Position numbers and translations under genes: made by a program
Notes under the pieces: model-generated
The model's input: the letters and a program-made list of their open reading frames with translations, nothing else
Database searches by the model: none
What the model was told of the DNA's origin: nothing
Assembly: GCA_028293805.1 (NCBI GenBank)
Contig: JAQGOC010000179.1
Location: 1-40,402 of the forward strand
Direction: 5' to 3'
Source: Gammaproteobacteria bacterium
GTDB lineage: Bacteria > Pseudomonadota > Gammaproteobacteria > Steroidobacterales > Steroidobacteraceae
DNA: 40,402 nt
Shown here: one piece after another, positions 1 to 6,468 of the stretch
How positions within the stretch are numbered: position 1 is the stretch's first letter
How the letters are laid out: the number at the start of each line of letters is the position of its first letter

Positions 1-65
1 ACTTGTTGCTCTGGTCCGAGAGCAACGGTTCGCACCGGCATTTGCGGGTGACGCTTCTTGATTCC
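1..65 (+). ncRNA. ssrS: probable 3' end of 6S RNA (5' part outside the window)
   Basis: The first bases form a hairpin (gttgctct / agagcaac around positions 5-26). It is followed by a GGTTCGCACCGGC-like segment and an end in GATTCC. E. coli 6S RNA ends in the same order: a hairpin, then GTTACAGCCTGCGGCGGCATC, then GATTCC. The gene right after it is fau (ygfA), the usual 3' neighbour of ssrS in gammaproteobacteria. 6S RNA binds the sigma-70 RNA polymerase holoenzyme in stationary phase. The pairing 5' strand lies outside the window, so the closing stem cannot be checked. Confidence 0.5.
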
Positions 66-659
66 ACGCTGACCGATGCCCGCAAATCATTGCGAGCATC
101 ACTGCGCGCCCGCCGCCGGAGCGTGCCGCCAGGCGAGCGCGCCCGCGCCGCTCAACTCGTTGCGCGCAACGTCGATAGCCGGTTCCACCTGCGTTCCGGC
201 TTGCGCATCGCCGTCTACGCCTCGCTGCCATCCGAACTGGATACCGCACCACTCATTGCGCTCGCGCGCCGCCGCGGCTGCCGGATCTATGTGCCGCGAA
301 TCGACCGTCACACGTTGGGCCGCAAGATGCGGTTCGTGGAACTGACAGGACGCCAGCGACCCAACCGTCTGGGGATCGATGAGCCCGACGGTGCGCTGAC
401 GCTCGGCGCTCGCTGGCTCGATGTCGTGTTCCTGCCGCTCGTCGCCTTCGATTCGCACGGGGTGCGACTCGGCATGGGCGGCGGCTACTACGATCGCGCT
501 TTCGAATTCCGCCGCTGGCGAACCGTGTGGCATGCACCGCGTCTCGTCGGCCTCGCCTACTCCATTCAGCAAGTCGAACGAATCACTTTCGCCGCCCACG
601 ATGTCCGACTCGATGCGGTGGTGACGGAACAGAGGGCCTTTGAATGCGCTATTGGCTGA
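48..659 (+). CDS. fau: 5-formyltetrahydrofolate cyclo-ligase
   Basis: This cytosolic enzyme uses ATP to convert 5-formyl-THF to 5,10-methenyl-THF and so recycles a folate storage form. The family signature is the C-terminal glycine loop RLGMGGGYYDRAF, about 50 residues before the end. The N-terminal basic helix (ARKSLRASLRARRRS) is also typical, and about 200 residues is the normal length. The start is uncertain. The frame is open to the window edge, there is no in-frame ATG, and GTG at 48 is the best candidate, with TTG at 3 and CTG at 69 as alternatives. GTG 48 would lie inside the 3' end of the presumed 6S RNA, as if the two were processed from one transcript. The stop overlaps the next gene by 16 bases. 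Confidence 0.88.
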   Translation: MTLLDSTLTDARKSLRASLRARRRSVPPGERARAAQLVARNVDSRFHLRSGLRIAVYASLPSELDTAPLIALARRRGCRIYVPRIDRHTLGRKMRFVELTGRQRPNRLGIDEPDGALTLGARWLDVVFLPLVAFDSHGVRLGMGGGYYDRAFEFRRWRTVWHAPRLVGLAYSIQQVERITFAAHDVRLDAVVTEQRAFECAIG

Positions 660-1108
660 TGAAGACAGAACCGGGCACGTTCGGCGTCGAGGATCTCGAG
701 CGCGCGAAACGCGGCACCACCTCCTGGGATGGGGTGCGCAATTACCAGGCGCGCAACATGCTCAGGGACGAGATGAAGAGGGGGGACCAGGCGTTTCTTT
801 ATTATTCGAGCTGCGACGTACCGGGGATCGTCGCGACCCTGAAGATCGTGAAGGAAGGCTACCCCGACCCCACCGCCTTCGACCGCAAGGACCATCACTA
901 CGACCCGGACAGCGACCCCGAGAAGCCGCGCTGGTTCATGGTGGACGTGCAACTCGAGCGCCGCCTCGCCCGCACGATCACGCTCGACGAGCTGCGCAAA
1001 CATGCGACGAAAGAGCTTAAAAACATGGTTCTGCTGCGCAAGGGCAATCGCCTCTCGATCACTCCCGTGGAAGCCGCGGAATGGAAATTCATTCTCTCGC
1101 TCGAGTGA
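644..1108 (+). CDS. EVE domain-containing protein (PUA-like fold)
   Basis: This is a 154-residue single-domain protein of the EVE/thymocyte nuclear protein 1 family. It opens with MRYWLMKTEP and carries the W-D-G-V-R-N-Y-Q-A-R-N-M stretch near residue 30 that marks the family. EVE domains are related to PUA and YTH folds and bind modified bases in nucleic acids. The substrate of stand-alone bacterial members is generally unknown. The ATG lies inside the end of fau, with AGAGGG at 631-636 as ribosome site, so the two are probably translated together. Pairing with fau is common in proteobacteria. I see no sign of a modification-dependent restriction partner here, so a housekeeping role is more likely than defence. 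Confidence 0.85.
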   Translation: MRYWLMKTEPGTFGVEDLERAKRGTTSWDGVRNYQARNMLRDEMKRGDQAFLYYSSCDVPGIVATLKIVKEGYPDPTAFDRKDHHYDPDSDPEKPRWFMVDVQLERRLARTITLDELRKHATKELKNMVLLRKGNRLSITPVEAAEWKFILSLE

Positions 1109-1237
1109 TGCGCGGCGCCCGCGGCGACACCTCGAGCGCATGCGAAGGACGTCAGCGCATGCGCCGGTACGCTCCATCTCGCGTCGCCATTCATCGCGAA
1201 CGCCTATCACACTTGTCACAGTCGCGCGCACGCTTGC

Positions 1238-1265
1238 TTGTAATTTTGTTTCGCGTGTATATACT
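1238..1265 (+). promoter_or_regulatory. sigma-70-type promoter of the lysine-rich mini-gene
   Basis: TTGTAA at 1238-1243 and TATACT at 1260-1265 are separated by 16 bases in a locally AT-rich stretch. The mini-gene ATG is about 38 bases downstream of the -10 box. This is one of the clearest promoters in the window. Confidence 0.6.
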
Positions 1266-1302
1266 CCGACCTCGGACTAACCCGACAACCTGGAGAGCCA
1301 AC

Positions 1303-1353
1303 ATGGCGAAAGCGAAAAAGAAGGCCAAGAAGAAAGCTGCGAAGAAGAAGTAG
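1303..1353 (+). CDS. 16-residue lysine-rich peptide MAKAKKKAKKKAAKKK
   Basis: A very short frame encodes only Met, Ala and Lys (10 of 16 residues are Lys). It resembles a piece of the histone H1-like, Lys/Ala-repeat tails found on many proteobacterial DNA-binding proteins. Support that it is a real unit: a promoter (1238-1265), a GGAG ribosome site at 1292-1295 eight bases before the ATG, and two hairpins after the stop, the second a good intrinsic terminator. It would be a free polycation, possibly nucleoid- or RNA-associated; that role is inference. It could also be a remnant of a longer histone-like gene or a small RNA with an incidental frame. Confidence 0.5.
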   Translation: MAKAKKKAKKKAAKKK

Positions 1354-1398
1354 GCCTGACTCGGCGGTGAGCGCAAGCCGCCGCCGAGTGATCGCAGA

Positions 1399-1434
1399 GA
1401 CTGTGCCCGCTGATGAAGCGGGCACAGTCGTTTC
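1399..1434 (+). terminator. intrinsic terminator after the lysine-rich mini-gene
   Basis: A perfect 12-bp stem (GACTGTGCCCGC at 1399-1410 and GCGGGCACAGTC at 1418-1429) with a 7-base loop is followed by GTTTCT. A second GC-rich hairpin (tcggcggt / ccgccgccga, about 1361-1387) lies between the stop codon and this stem. Confidence 0.65.
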
Positions 1435-1667
1435 TGGAGATCGGTTTTCCTGCGGCTACCCCCCGCCCCAAGGGCTCGTTCAGGATGCCGCTTGCGAATG
1501 GGTCTCGAGATTCGCTTCTCGAACTGTCACCCATGTCCGGTTCAGGGTTTCGCTCGCGCCGTTTTAGCGCTAGTTTTCCAGGGTAATGCGCACTTCGGCC
1601 GGGGTATGCAGCCCCGGGTTCACACCCAAGGTCCTCTCCATTCCCATCTACGCATGAGGTACTAACG
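1435..1667. other. non-coding stretch before rpiA
   Basis: With the terminator hairpins, the gene-free interval is 1354-1667. I find no convincing frame, tRNA or known riboswitch in it. Only the rpiA ribosome site GAGGT (1656-1660) at the end is recognisable. Confidence 0.5.
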
Positions 1668-2327
1668 ATGTCTGCGGAAGGTGATGCAAAGAAGCAGCGC
1701 GCGGCGCAGGCGGCATTGGCCTACATCGAGGACGGCACCGTCATCGGCGTAGGCACCGGCTCTACGGTGAATTTCTTCATCGATGCGCTCGGCAAGTGCC
1801 CTGACCGGGTGCGCGCCGCCGTCTCGAGCTCTAACGCAACGACGGCCCGGCTGCGCGCCATCGGCATCGAAGTGCTCGACCTGAACGAGATCGAAGACCT
1901 CGGTCTCTATATTGATGGTGCCGATGAGGCCACTCGTGCTCGCCATCTCATCAAGGGCGGCGGCGGTGCACTCACGGGCGAGAAGATCATCACGGCCGCT
2001 GCGACGCGGTTCGTCTGCATGGTCGATGACACGAAGGTCGTCACGTCGCTCGGCAAGTTTCCCCTCCCCGTCGAAGTCATCCCCATGGCGCGCGCGCTCG
2101 TGTCCCGTCGGCTCGCGGCTTACGGTGGCCGTCCCGTATGGCGTGAGAACTGCGTCACAGATAGCGGCAACCACATCCTCGATGTCCACGGCCTTACCAT
2201 CGATGACCCACCTGCCCTGGAGCACAAGCTCAACCAGATCACCGGCGTCGTCACTGTTGGACTCTTCGCCGAACGCCCTGCCGACGTATTACTGATCGGC
2301 ACCGCCAGCGGAACGGATGTGGTGTAA
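1668..2327 (+). CDS. rpiA: ribose-5-phosphate isomerase A
   Basis: This enzyme interconverts ribose 5-phosphate and ribulose 5-phosphate in the non-oxidative pentose phosphate pathway. The 219-residue length matches the family. The phosphate-binding [12 protein letters not shown] near residue 28, the catalytic loop DGADEAT near residue 84 and the lysine-glycine loop [12 protein letters not shown] near residue 96 are all intact; these carry the catalytic Asp, Lys and Glu. The ATG is preceded at seven bases by GAGGT. The partner epimerase rpe lies 4 kb away on the other strand. The gene appears to be transcribed alone, as no plus-strand gene follows within 2.4 kb. Confidence 0.95.
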   Translation: MSAEGDAKKQRAAQAALAYIEDGTVIGVGTGSTVNFFIDALGKCPDRVRAAVSSSNATTARLRAIGIEVLDLNEIEDLGLYIDGADEATRARHLIKGGGGALTGEKIITAAATRFVCMVDDTKVVTSLGKFPLPVEVIPMARALVSRRLAAYGGRPVWRENCVTDSGNHILDVHGLTIDDPPALEHKLNQITGVVTVGLFAERPADVLLIGTASGTDVV

Positions 2328-2375
2328 GCAGCGTTAATAGATAAGCGAGCAACACCTGTTCCGTTCGCCTCGTCC

Positions 2376-2403
2376 GTGCGTGCTTCTTGATTGAAGCACG
2401 CAC
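2376..2403 (+). terminator. hairpin downstream of rpiA, possible terminator
   Basis: A perfect 11-bp inverted repeat (GTGCGTGCTTC at 2376-2386 and GAAGCACGCAC at 2393-2403) with a 6-base loop lies 48 bases after the rpiA stop. The T-run is weak (ACTTTT, nine bases further), so intrinsic termination is only plausible. Confidence 0.4.
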
Positions 2404-2997
2404 TGCCCGAACTTTTCGATCTCGCTCGCGCTCACGATTCGTCACACTTGCTCCGCGATCGATTCGATAGCGTTTGTCCTCCCTTCGCCACTCCTCGATC
2501 CCGCGCGCGCAGCAACCTGCTCGACCTCTTCATCTCTGTTCGATCCCCGCACAACGAGCGATGCGATGTCGCCCACCCTTTGCGACTCTTTGATCCGCGC
2601 GCCGCGAAAGAAACACCGCGACAAAGCGGTCGCATATCACCTCTCCCCAGAACTCCACGCCATCAGCTCCCCATCACAAAGCCGCGAATTGGAAGGTGCC
2701 GCATCGCTATGACTCCAAGCGGCAATAACAAAGCGCTTGCGATGTGGACACACGATGAAGACGTTCGCACCACGTCGAGAGACCGCACGCAACGCCAGTG
2801 ATGACGAAGAAGCCGGCCACTATCCGCACCACACGCGGTGCGGGCGTTCAATGTCTGGCGACTCCACACTCCGCTCCAGCCTGAAAGAGACTCGCCCCTC
2901 TCCAACGGAATAATGGCGCGCCCTCCTCCAACGTCGGAAAGCGCGCAGCACCGAGAAGTCGTGAGGCGGCGAGCGATATCGATCAGGCGCGTCGAAA
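2404..2997. other. gene-poor stretch with no recognisable product
   Basis: About 600 bases between the rpiA hairpin and the tRNA-linked repeats. Short open frames exist on both strands but none resembles a known protein. The best-looking start is minus-strand ATG at 2635, with a purine-rich GGGGAGAGGTGAT before it. It gives a 67-residue Arg/Ser-rich frame that looks like a chance translation. The texture (many CGATCG-, TCGCGA- and GATCGC-like words, less GC-rich patches) differs from the flanking genes. It could be a decayed gene or an RNA locus. Confidence 0.4.
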
Positions 2998-3000
2998 ACA

Positions 3001-3028
3001 AAAAGGCCCGCGGTAACGCGAGCCTTTT
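3001..3028 (-). terminator. intrinsic terminator, minus strand
   Basis: Read on the minus strand, a 12-bp stem with one G-U pair (arms at plus 3017-3028 and 3001-3012, loop GTAA) is followed by seven T residues (plus 2998-3004), then G and TTTT. It would stop any transcript reading out of tRNA-Gln through the repeats. The plus-strand arm also ends in TTTT, so it may work both ways. Confidence 0.65.
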
Positions 3029-3143
3029 AATGCCGATGCTGATCTCGTCGGATGTGGCAGGGTTTTCCCCCAGTCGTTCCCCGATGCCAGCCGCCGCTTG
3101 CCAGAAGGCAAAACGCTCAAAACAGGCGTGGCGGCGCGAGCGT

Positions 3144-3300
3144 TTGATGCCGATCCAATCTCGTCCTCGTCCGGAGTGGGGGGACTAGGATTGCTCGGCG
3201 CGAGCGCCTCGGCCCTTCGGGCCCGTGGGTTTCGCAATGCGAAACCGACGTCATCCCAAGCCCCGCGCCAAAATGCAAAAGGGCCGGCTAGGCGCGAGCC
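3144..3300. repeat. tRNA-linked structured repeat, unit 1 (diverged)
   Basis: This unit shares its order of parts with unit 2 at 3303-3437, offset by 153-159 bases: GATGCCGATCCAATCTC, then GGGGGGACTAGGATTGCTCGGCGC, three small hairpins, then CGCCAAAATGCAAAAGG. Its outer stem (3180-3191 with 3253-3264) pairs at only 9 of 12 positions, so this copy has decayed. The inner hairpins are kept. GGGGGACTAGGATT equals the 3' acceptor and T-arm sequence of the neighbouring tRNA-Gln. Confidence 0.7.
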
Positions 3301-3302
3301 TC

Positions 3303-3437
3303 TTGATGCTGATCCAATCTCTTCCGGAATGGGGGGACTAGGATTGCTCGGCGCGGGGCGCCTCGGCCCTTCGGGCCCGTGGGTTTCGCAATGCGAAACC
3401 GACGTCATCCTAGTCCCCTCGCCAAAATGCAAAAGGC
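3303..3437. repeat. tRNA-linked structured repeat, unit 2 (cloverleaf-forming)
   Basis: The outer 12-bp stem GGGGACTAGGAT (3333-3344) / ATCCTAGTCCCC (3407-3418) closes three hairpins: GGCGC/GCGCC (3350-3362), GGCCC/GGGCC (3365-3377) and GGTTTCG/CGAAACC (3382-3400). That is a four-way, cloverleaf-like fold of about 86 bases. It is not a tRNA: it lacks a normal anticodon arm and T-loop. A third, more eroded unit can be traced to 2998-3140. Confidence 0.7.
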
Positions 3438-3454
3438 CCGCCATTTGGCGGGCC
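3431..3454 (-). terminator. terminator of tRNA-Gln
   Basis: On the minus strand GGCCCGCC-AAAT-GGCGGGCC (plus 3435-3454) is followed by TTTT (plus 3431-3434), starting 11 bases after the encoded CCA end. The hairpin lies inside a larger inverted repeat that reaches into the tRNA itself (3407-3482). Confidence 0.75.
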
Positions 3455-3464
3455 CTGTGCATTT

Positions 3465-3538
3465 TGGCTGGGGGACTAGGATTCGAACCTAGGTAAACGG
3501 AGTCAGAGTCCGTTGTCCTACCACTAGACGATCCCCCA
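3465..3538 (-). tRNA. tRNA-Gln(CTG)
   Basis: The minus strand folds as a full cloverleaf. The acceptor stem TGGGGGA/TCCCCCA has the U1-A72 pair and G73 discriminator typical of glutamine tRNAs. The anticodon stem ACGGA/TCCGT holds the seven-base loop CTCTGAC, so the anticodon is CTG, reading CAG. The T arm is CTAGG-TTCGAAT-CCTAG. The CCA end is encoded (plus 3465-3467). The gene is followed on its strand by a terminator and by repeats that copy its 3' end. It lies just downstream of rpsI on the same strand, so it may be co-transcribed with rplM-rpsI. Confidence 0.95.
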
Positions 3539-3610
3539 AAAGTGGCGGGGTGCGGCTCGCACGACCGACCGGATCCGGGGATTCTCCCCAGATCCAGCCC
3601 GTCTGCAAAC

Positions 3611-4018
3611 TTACCGCTTCGAGTACTGCGGACCGCGGCGAGCCTTGCGGCGTCCGACCTTCTTACGCTCGACCTCGCGCGCATCACGCGTCACGAAGCC
3701 CGCGTCACGCAGCGTCTTGCGCAGCGTCTCGTCGTACTCCATGAGCGCACGGGTAATCCCGTGACGAATGGCGCCGGCCTGTCCGGTGATTCCACCGCCG
3801 TCGACTCGCACGGTGATGTCGAACTTGCCCGTGAGCTGCACAGCCTCGAGCGGCTGGCGCACGATCATGCGACCGGTCTCGCGACCGAAGAACTCATCGA
3901 GCGAGCGCTCGTTGACTGTGATTTTGCCGGTGCCCGGCTTCATGTACACGCGCGCCGTCGCTGTCTTGCGGCGGCCGGTGCCATATTGACGGTCGGCCTG
4001 AGAGGATGAGGCTGGCAT
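3611..4018 (-). CDS. rpsI: 30S ribosomal protein S9
   Basis: S9 (uS9) sits in the head of the small subunit, and its basic C-terminal tail reaches the P-site tRNA. The [12 protein letters not shown] start of the fold, the [18 protein letters not shown] core and the terminal [11 protein letters not shown] tail are all present. The 135 residues match the usual length allowing for a short N-terminal extension ([11 protein letters not shown]). It follows rplM after 13 bases, the universal rplM-rpsI order. tRNA-Gln follows on the same strand. Confidence 0.97.
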   Translation of the reverse strand: MPASSSQADRQYGTGRRKTATARVYMKPGTGKITVNERSLDEFFGRETGRMIVRQPLEAVQLTGKFDITVRVDGGGITGQAGAIRHGITRALMEYDETLRKTLRDAGFVTRDAREVERKKVGRRKARRGPQYSKR

Positions 4019-4031
4019 TGGGATACGGTCC

Positions 4032-4463
4032 TTACTGAATCGCGAGCGGCTTCGGCTGCTGCGCCTGGTGGGGATGCTCGCCGCCGGCGAACACGTGGAG
4101 CTTCCTGAACATTTTCCGGCCGAGAGTGTTCTTCGGCAACATGCCCTTCACGGCGATCTCGATCACGCGCTCGGGGTGCTCCTTCAGGAGCTTCTCCAGC
4201 GCAATCGACTTGATGCCGCCGATGTAGCCGGTGTGATGGTAGTAGATCTTGTCGGAGAGCTTGCGTCCGGTGACGCGAATCTTCTCCGCATTCAGCACGA
4301 CGATGTGGTCGCCCATGTCGACGTGGGGGCTGTAAGCGGCCTTGTGCTTGCCTTTGAGGACATGGGCAAGCTGCGTGGCGAGCCGGCCGAGCGTCTTCTC
4401 GTTGGCGTCCACGACAAACCAGTCGCCACGGACGTTCTCGGCATTGGGAAATACGGTCTTCAT
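4032..4463 (-). CDS. rplM: 50S ribosomal protein L13
   Basis: L13 (uL13) is an early assembly protein of the large subunit. The sequence aligns with the E. coli protein throughout, including [19 protein letters not shown], the [12 protein letters not shown] stretch and [20 protein letters not shown] start it at ATG 4463 (MKTVFPN), the family start; a GTG four codons upstream is in frame. It is the first gene of rplM-rpsI. E. coli L13 is known to repress this operon by binding its own leader. Here the leader is about 115 bases and holds a GC-rich hairpin (4547-4571). Confidence 0.97.
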   Translation of the reverse strand: MKTVFPNAENVRGDWFVVDANEKTLGRLATQLAHVLKGKHKAAYSPHVDMGDHIVVLNAEKIRVTGRKLSDKIYYHHTGYIGGIKSIALEKLLKEHPERVIEIAVKGMLPKNTLGRKMFRKLHVFAGGEHPHQAQQPKPLAIQ

Positions 4464-4546
4464 AGGTAACTGCACTTCACTGTCATGAGGCCGAACGCGC
4501 CCGGCCGCTTCTTGGAAGAGGCCCTTAATCCCGTCCGGCCGATAGG

Positions 4547-4571
4547 CGCCCCCGGGACTTTTCCGGGGGCG
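4547..4571 (-). promoter_or_regulatory. hairpin in the rplM leader
   Basis: A perfect 9-bp stem CGCCCCCGG/CCGGGGGCG with a 7-base loop lies just after the predicted rplM transcription start and about 85 bases before the ATG. The T-run is on the 5' side of the stem in the transcript, so it is not a terminator of rplM. A role in autogenous control by L13 is possible but inferred only from position. Confidence 0.4.
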
Positions 4572-4585
4572 AAAAAAGGCGGGGA

Positions 4586-4614
4586 AGTGTACTCAAGCAG
4601 GTCGGGCAATGCAA
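4586..4614 (-). promoter_or_regulatory. sigma-70-type promoter of rplM-rpsI
   Basis: On the minus strand TTGCAT (plus 4609-4614) and TACACT (plus 4586-4591) are separated by exactly 17 bases. The predicted start near 4579 gives a leader of about 115 bases. Confidence 0.6.
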
Positions 4615-4780
4615 AGGCATAGGGATGAGACGCCGCAATTCGCTCCTGGCGTCCCGGTCCGCGTGGAAGCTGCGCCGCGGCGCCCGCCCGAGCCCATTCC
4701 CCGCCCGTCCACCGGATGGGGACCCCAGGGCCAAGCCAGCGCGCTCATTTGCCCCTTATCCGGCGTGCCCGTTTGCCCCT

Positions 4781-4786
4781 TATAAT
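4781..4786 (+). promoter_or_regulatory. consensus -10 box (TATAAT) directly before coq7
   Basis: A perfect TATAAT ends six bases before the coq7 ATG at 4793, so transcription would begin at or next to the A of the start codon. No ribosome site precedes the ATG. The twelve bases TTTGCCCCTTAT occur twice, at 4748-4759 and 4772-4783, 24 bases apart, the second copy running into the -10 box. No good -35 is visible, so an activator may bind the repeats. Confidence 0.5.
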
Positions 4787-4792
4787 GAGTGC

Positions 4793-5446
4793 ATGCCACC
4801 TGCCGCGCCCCTGGACGCCCTCATTTCCGCAGCCGATCGCGCCCTGAGGTCCGTCTTCGCCCCAGCTCACGCTTCCCGTCCGACACCGGGACAGGCGCCC
4901 GCGACGGGCGGTCCGGACGATGCGGGTCGCCTATCGGGCCCCGAACGGCGCACCGCCGCGGCACTCATGCGCGTCAATCATGCCGGCGAAATCGCCGCGC
5001 AGGCGCTGTACCACGGCCAGGCGCTCGTGGCCCGATCCGAGGCGACTCGTAAAATCCTGCTCGAGGCGGCACGTGAAGAGTCGGATCATCTCGCCTGGTG
5101 CGAGGCCCGGCTCAAGGAGCTCGACTCGCGCCCGAGCCTCTTGAATCCGCTTTGGTACGCAGGCTCTTTTGCCATTGGCGCGCTTGCCGCGCTCATGGGA
5201 GACCGGACGAGTCTGGGCTTCGTCGTCGAGACGGAGCGGCAGGTGGAGGGTCATCTCGACGAACACCTCGCACGACTTCCATCGGATGATGCCCGCAGCC
5301 GTGCCATACTTCAGACAATGAGAGCAGACGAGATCGCACATGGAGCGAACGCGAGAGCAGCGGGGGCTGCCGAGCTGCCGTCGCCGGTGCGCTCACTGAT
5401 GCGAGGCACTGCGCGAGTCATGACGACCGCTGCATATTGGATCTGA
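4793..5446 (+). CDS. coq7: 3-demethoxyubiquinol 3-hydroxylase (Coq7, ubiquinone biosynthesis)
   Basis: This diiron monooxygenase carries out the penultimate step of ubiquinone synthesis at the inner membrane. All six iron ligands of the family pattern E...ExxH...E...ExxH are visible: E66 (VNHAGE), E96 and H99 (REESDH), E148 (VVETERQ), E180 and H183 (ADEIAH). The 217-residue length is normal. I chose ATG 4793 because the frame upstream (to 4625) has no family sequence and a consensus -10 sits just before this ATG. In Pseudomonas coq7 lies close to speD and vfr. Here the vfr-like regulator follows directly and speD is absent, which supports a shared ancestral neighbourhood. Confidence 0.93.
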   Translation: MPPAAPLDALISAADRALRSVFAPAHASRPTPGQAPATGGPDDAGRLSGPERRTAAALMRVNHAGEIAAQALYHGQALVARSEATRKILLEAAREESDHLAWCEARLKELDSRPSLLNPLWYAGSFAIGALAALMGDRTSLGFVVETERQVEGHLDEHLARLPSDDARSRAILQTMRADEIAHGANARAAGAAELPSPVRSLMRGTARVMTTAAYWI

Positions 5447-5500
5447 ACGCATCACTTAAGATTTCAAGAGTGCTGACTGTTGCAATCGCGTCCGGTACGC

Positions 5501-5527
5501 TTGCAGTCAGGCAGCTATCTGTATAAA
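5501..5527 (+). promoter_or_regulatory. possible promoter of the CRP-family gene
   Basis: TTGCAG (5501-5506) and TATAAA (5522-5527) are spaced 15 bases, slightly short. The stretch from 5450 to 5530 is clearly AT-richer than its surroundings. No symmetrical TGTGA-N6-TCACA site is evident. Confidence 0.4.
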
Positions 5528-5568
5528 AAAGCGGGCCGCCGCTAATAAGCGACATTCGGGGAGCCGGT

Positions 5569-6333
5569 ATGGACGAAAACATCAAGCCGTTGAGCGACAT
5601 CCCGGCGATCAATCGATTTTTGAGCTACTGCCGGATACGCACCGTCCCTTCCAAGACGGTCGTCATCCACGCGGGCGACCTGCCCGACGTCCTCTACTAC
5701 ATCATCAGCGGCTCCGTCGAGGTGATGATCGAAGACGAGGAAGGCAACGAGATGGTACTGGCCTACCTCAACCGCGGACAATTCTTCGGTGAAATGGGCC
5801 TTTTCTACGAGCAGCCCACGCGCAGCGCCTGGGTCCGCACCCGAAACCAGTGCGAGCTGGCCGAAATGACCTACCCGCGCTTCCGGCAGATCGCCGCCGA
5901 AAGCCCGGGCCTGATCTTCGAGCTCGCGACGCAGTTGGCCACGCGCCTCGACCGCACCAACCGCAAGCTCGGTGATCTTGCCTTCGTCGACGTCACCGGC
6001 CGCGTCGCGCACGCCATCATGGACCTGTGCAATGAGCCCGATGCCATGACGCATCCGGAAGGCATGCAGATCAAAGTGAGCCGCCAGGAGCTCTCGCGCC
6101 TCGTCGGCTGCTCGCGCGAGATGGCCGGTCGCGTGCTGAAAGTGCTGGAAGAGCAGGGCCTGCTGCGCGCGACCGGCAAGACCATCGTTGTCTTCAATGC
6201 CCGCCCGAAGATGAAGACCCGTCCGGTCATCGTCCCGGCGAGGCCGGCCGCGGCGACCTCCAAGGTCAGCGGCCCGCTCGATATGGACGATGATGATGAG
6301 GATGACGACGACGATGAGGACGATGACGAGTAA
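5569..6333 (+). CDS. CRP/Vfr/Clp-type transcription regulator with an acidic C-terminal tail
   Basis: The protein is a global regulator of the CRP family. The N-terminal cyclic-nucleotide fold has FFGEMGLF and RSAWVRTR (about residues 72-91), whose E, R and S bind cAMP in E. coli CRP. A dimer helix follows, then a helix-turn-helix at about 161-188 with the recognition helix CSREMAGRVLK, keeping the Arg-Glu-x-x-x-Arg pattern of the CRP half-site reader. Up to about residue 212 it resembles Pseudomonas Vfr and Xanthomonas Clp. The remaining 40 residues are extra: a Pro/Ala linker and then 17 residues of which 16 are Asp or Glu. GGGGAG sits five bases before the ATG. Whether it binds cAMP or, like Clp, responds to cyclic di-GMP cannot be read from sequence. 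Confidence 0.93.
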   Translation: MDENIKPLSDIPAINRFLSYCRIRTVPSKTVVIHAGDLPDVLYYIISGSVEVMIEDEEGNEMVLAYLNRGQFFGEMGLFYEQPTRSAWVRTRNQCELAEMTYPRFRQIAAESPGLIFELATQLATRLDRTNRKLGDLAFVDVTGRVAHAIMDLCNEPDAMTHPEGMQIKVSRQELSRLVGCSREMAGRVLKVLEEQGLLRATGKTIVVFNARPKMKTRPVIVPARPAAATSKVSGPLDMDDDDEDDDDDEDDDE

Positions 6334-6468
6334 AGGTCTCGACTCCCGAGACACTCCCGGTTAGGTCCGCTCGCGTAAGGGACTGCTTGGGCAATCGGCC
6401 CGGAGTGCCAGTGCACGAGGCGTTCGCTGATCGCGAAACAGCCGCTGGCTACGACATCCAGCGGCCAC

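Noticed and set aside
644-1108. EVE-domain gene as part of a defence system
   Set aside because: Neighbours are fau and rpiA, with no nuclease or methylase; this pairing is ordinary.
1570-1644. 25-residue minus-strand mini-frame ([12 protein letters not shown]...)
   Set aside because: No promoter, ribosome site or conservation evidence.
2432-2635. 67-residue minus-strand frame with a good ribosome-site-like sequence
   Set aside because: Arg/Ser-rich composition without pattern; left as an open question in the gene-poor entry.
2391-2801. 136-residue plus-strand frame after rpiA
   Set aside because: It starts inside the rpiA hairpin, has no ribosome site and shows no family features.
2983-3687. 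234-residue minus-strand frame through tRNA-Gln and the repeats (contains SNPSPP-type repeats)
   Set aside because: It translates the tRNA and structured repeats; the peptide periodicity is explained by the DNA repeats.
4547-4577. GC hairpin next to AAAAAA as an intrinsic terminator
   Set aside because: On the minus strand the T-run precedes the stem, and on the plus strand A residues follow, so neither direction has the right order.
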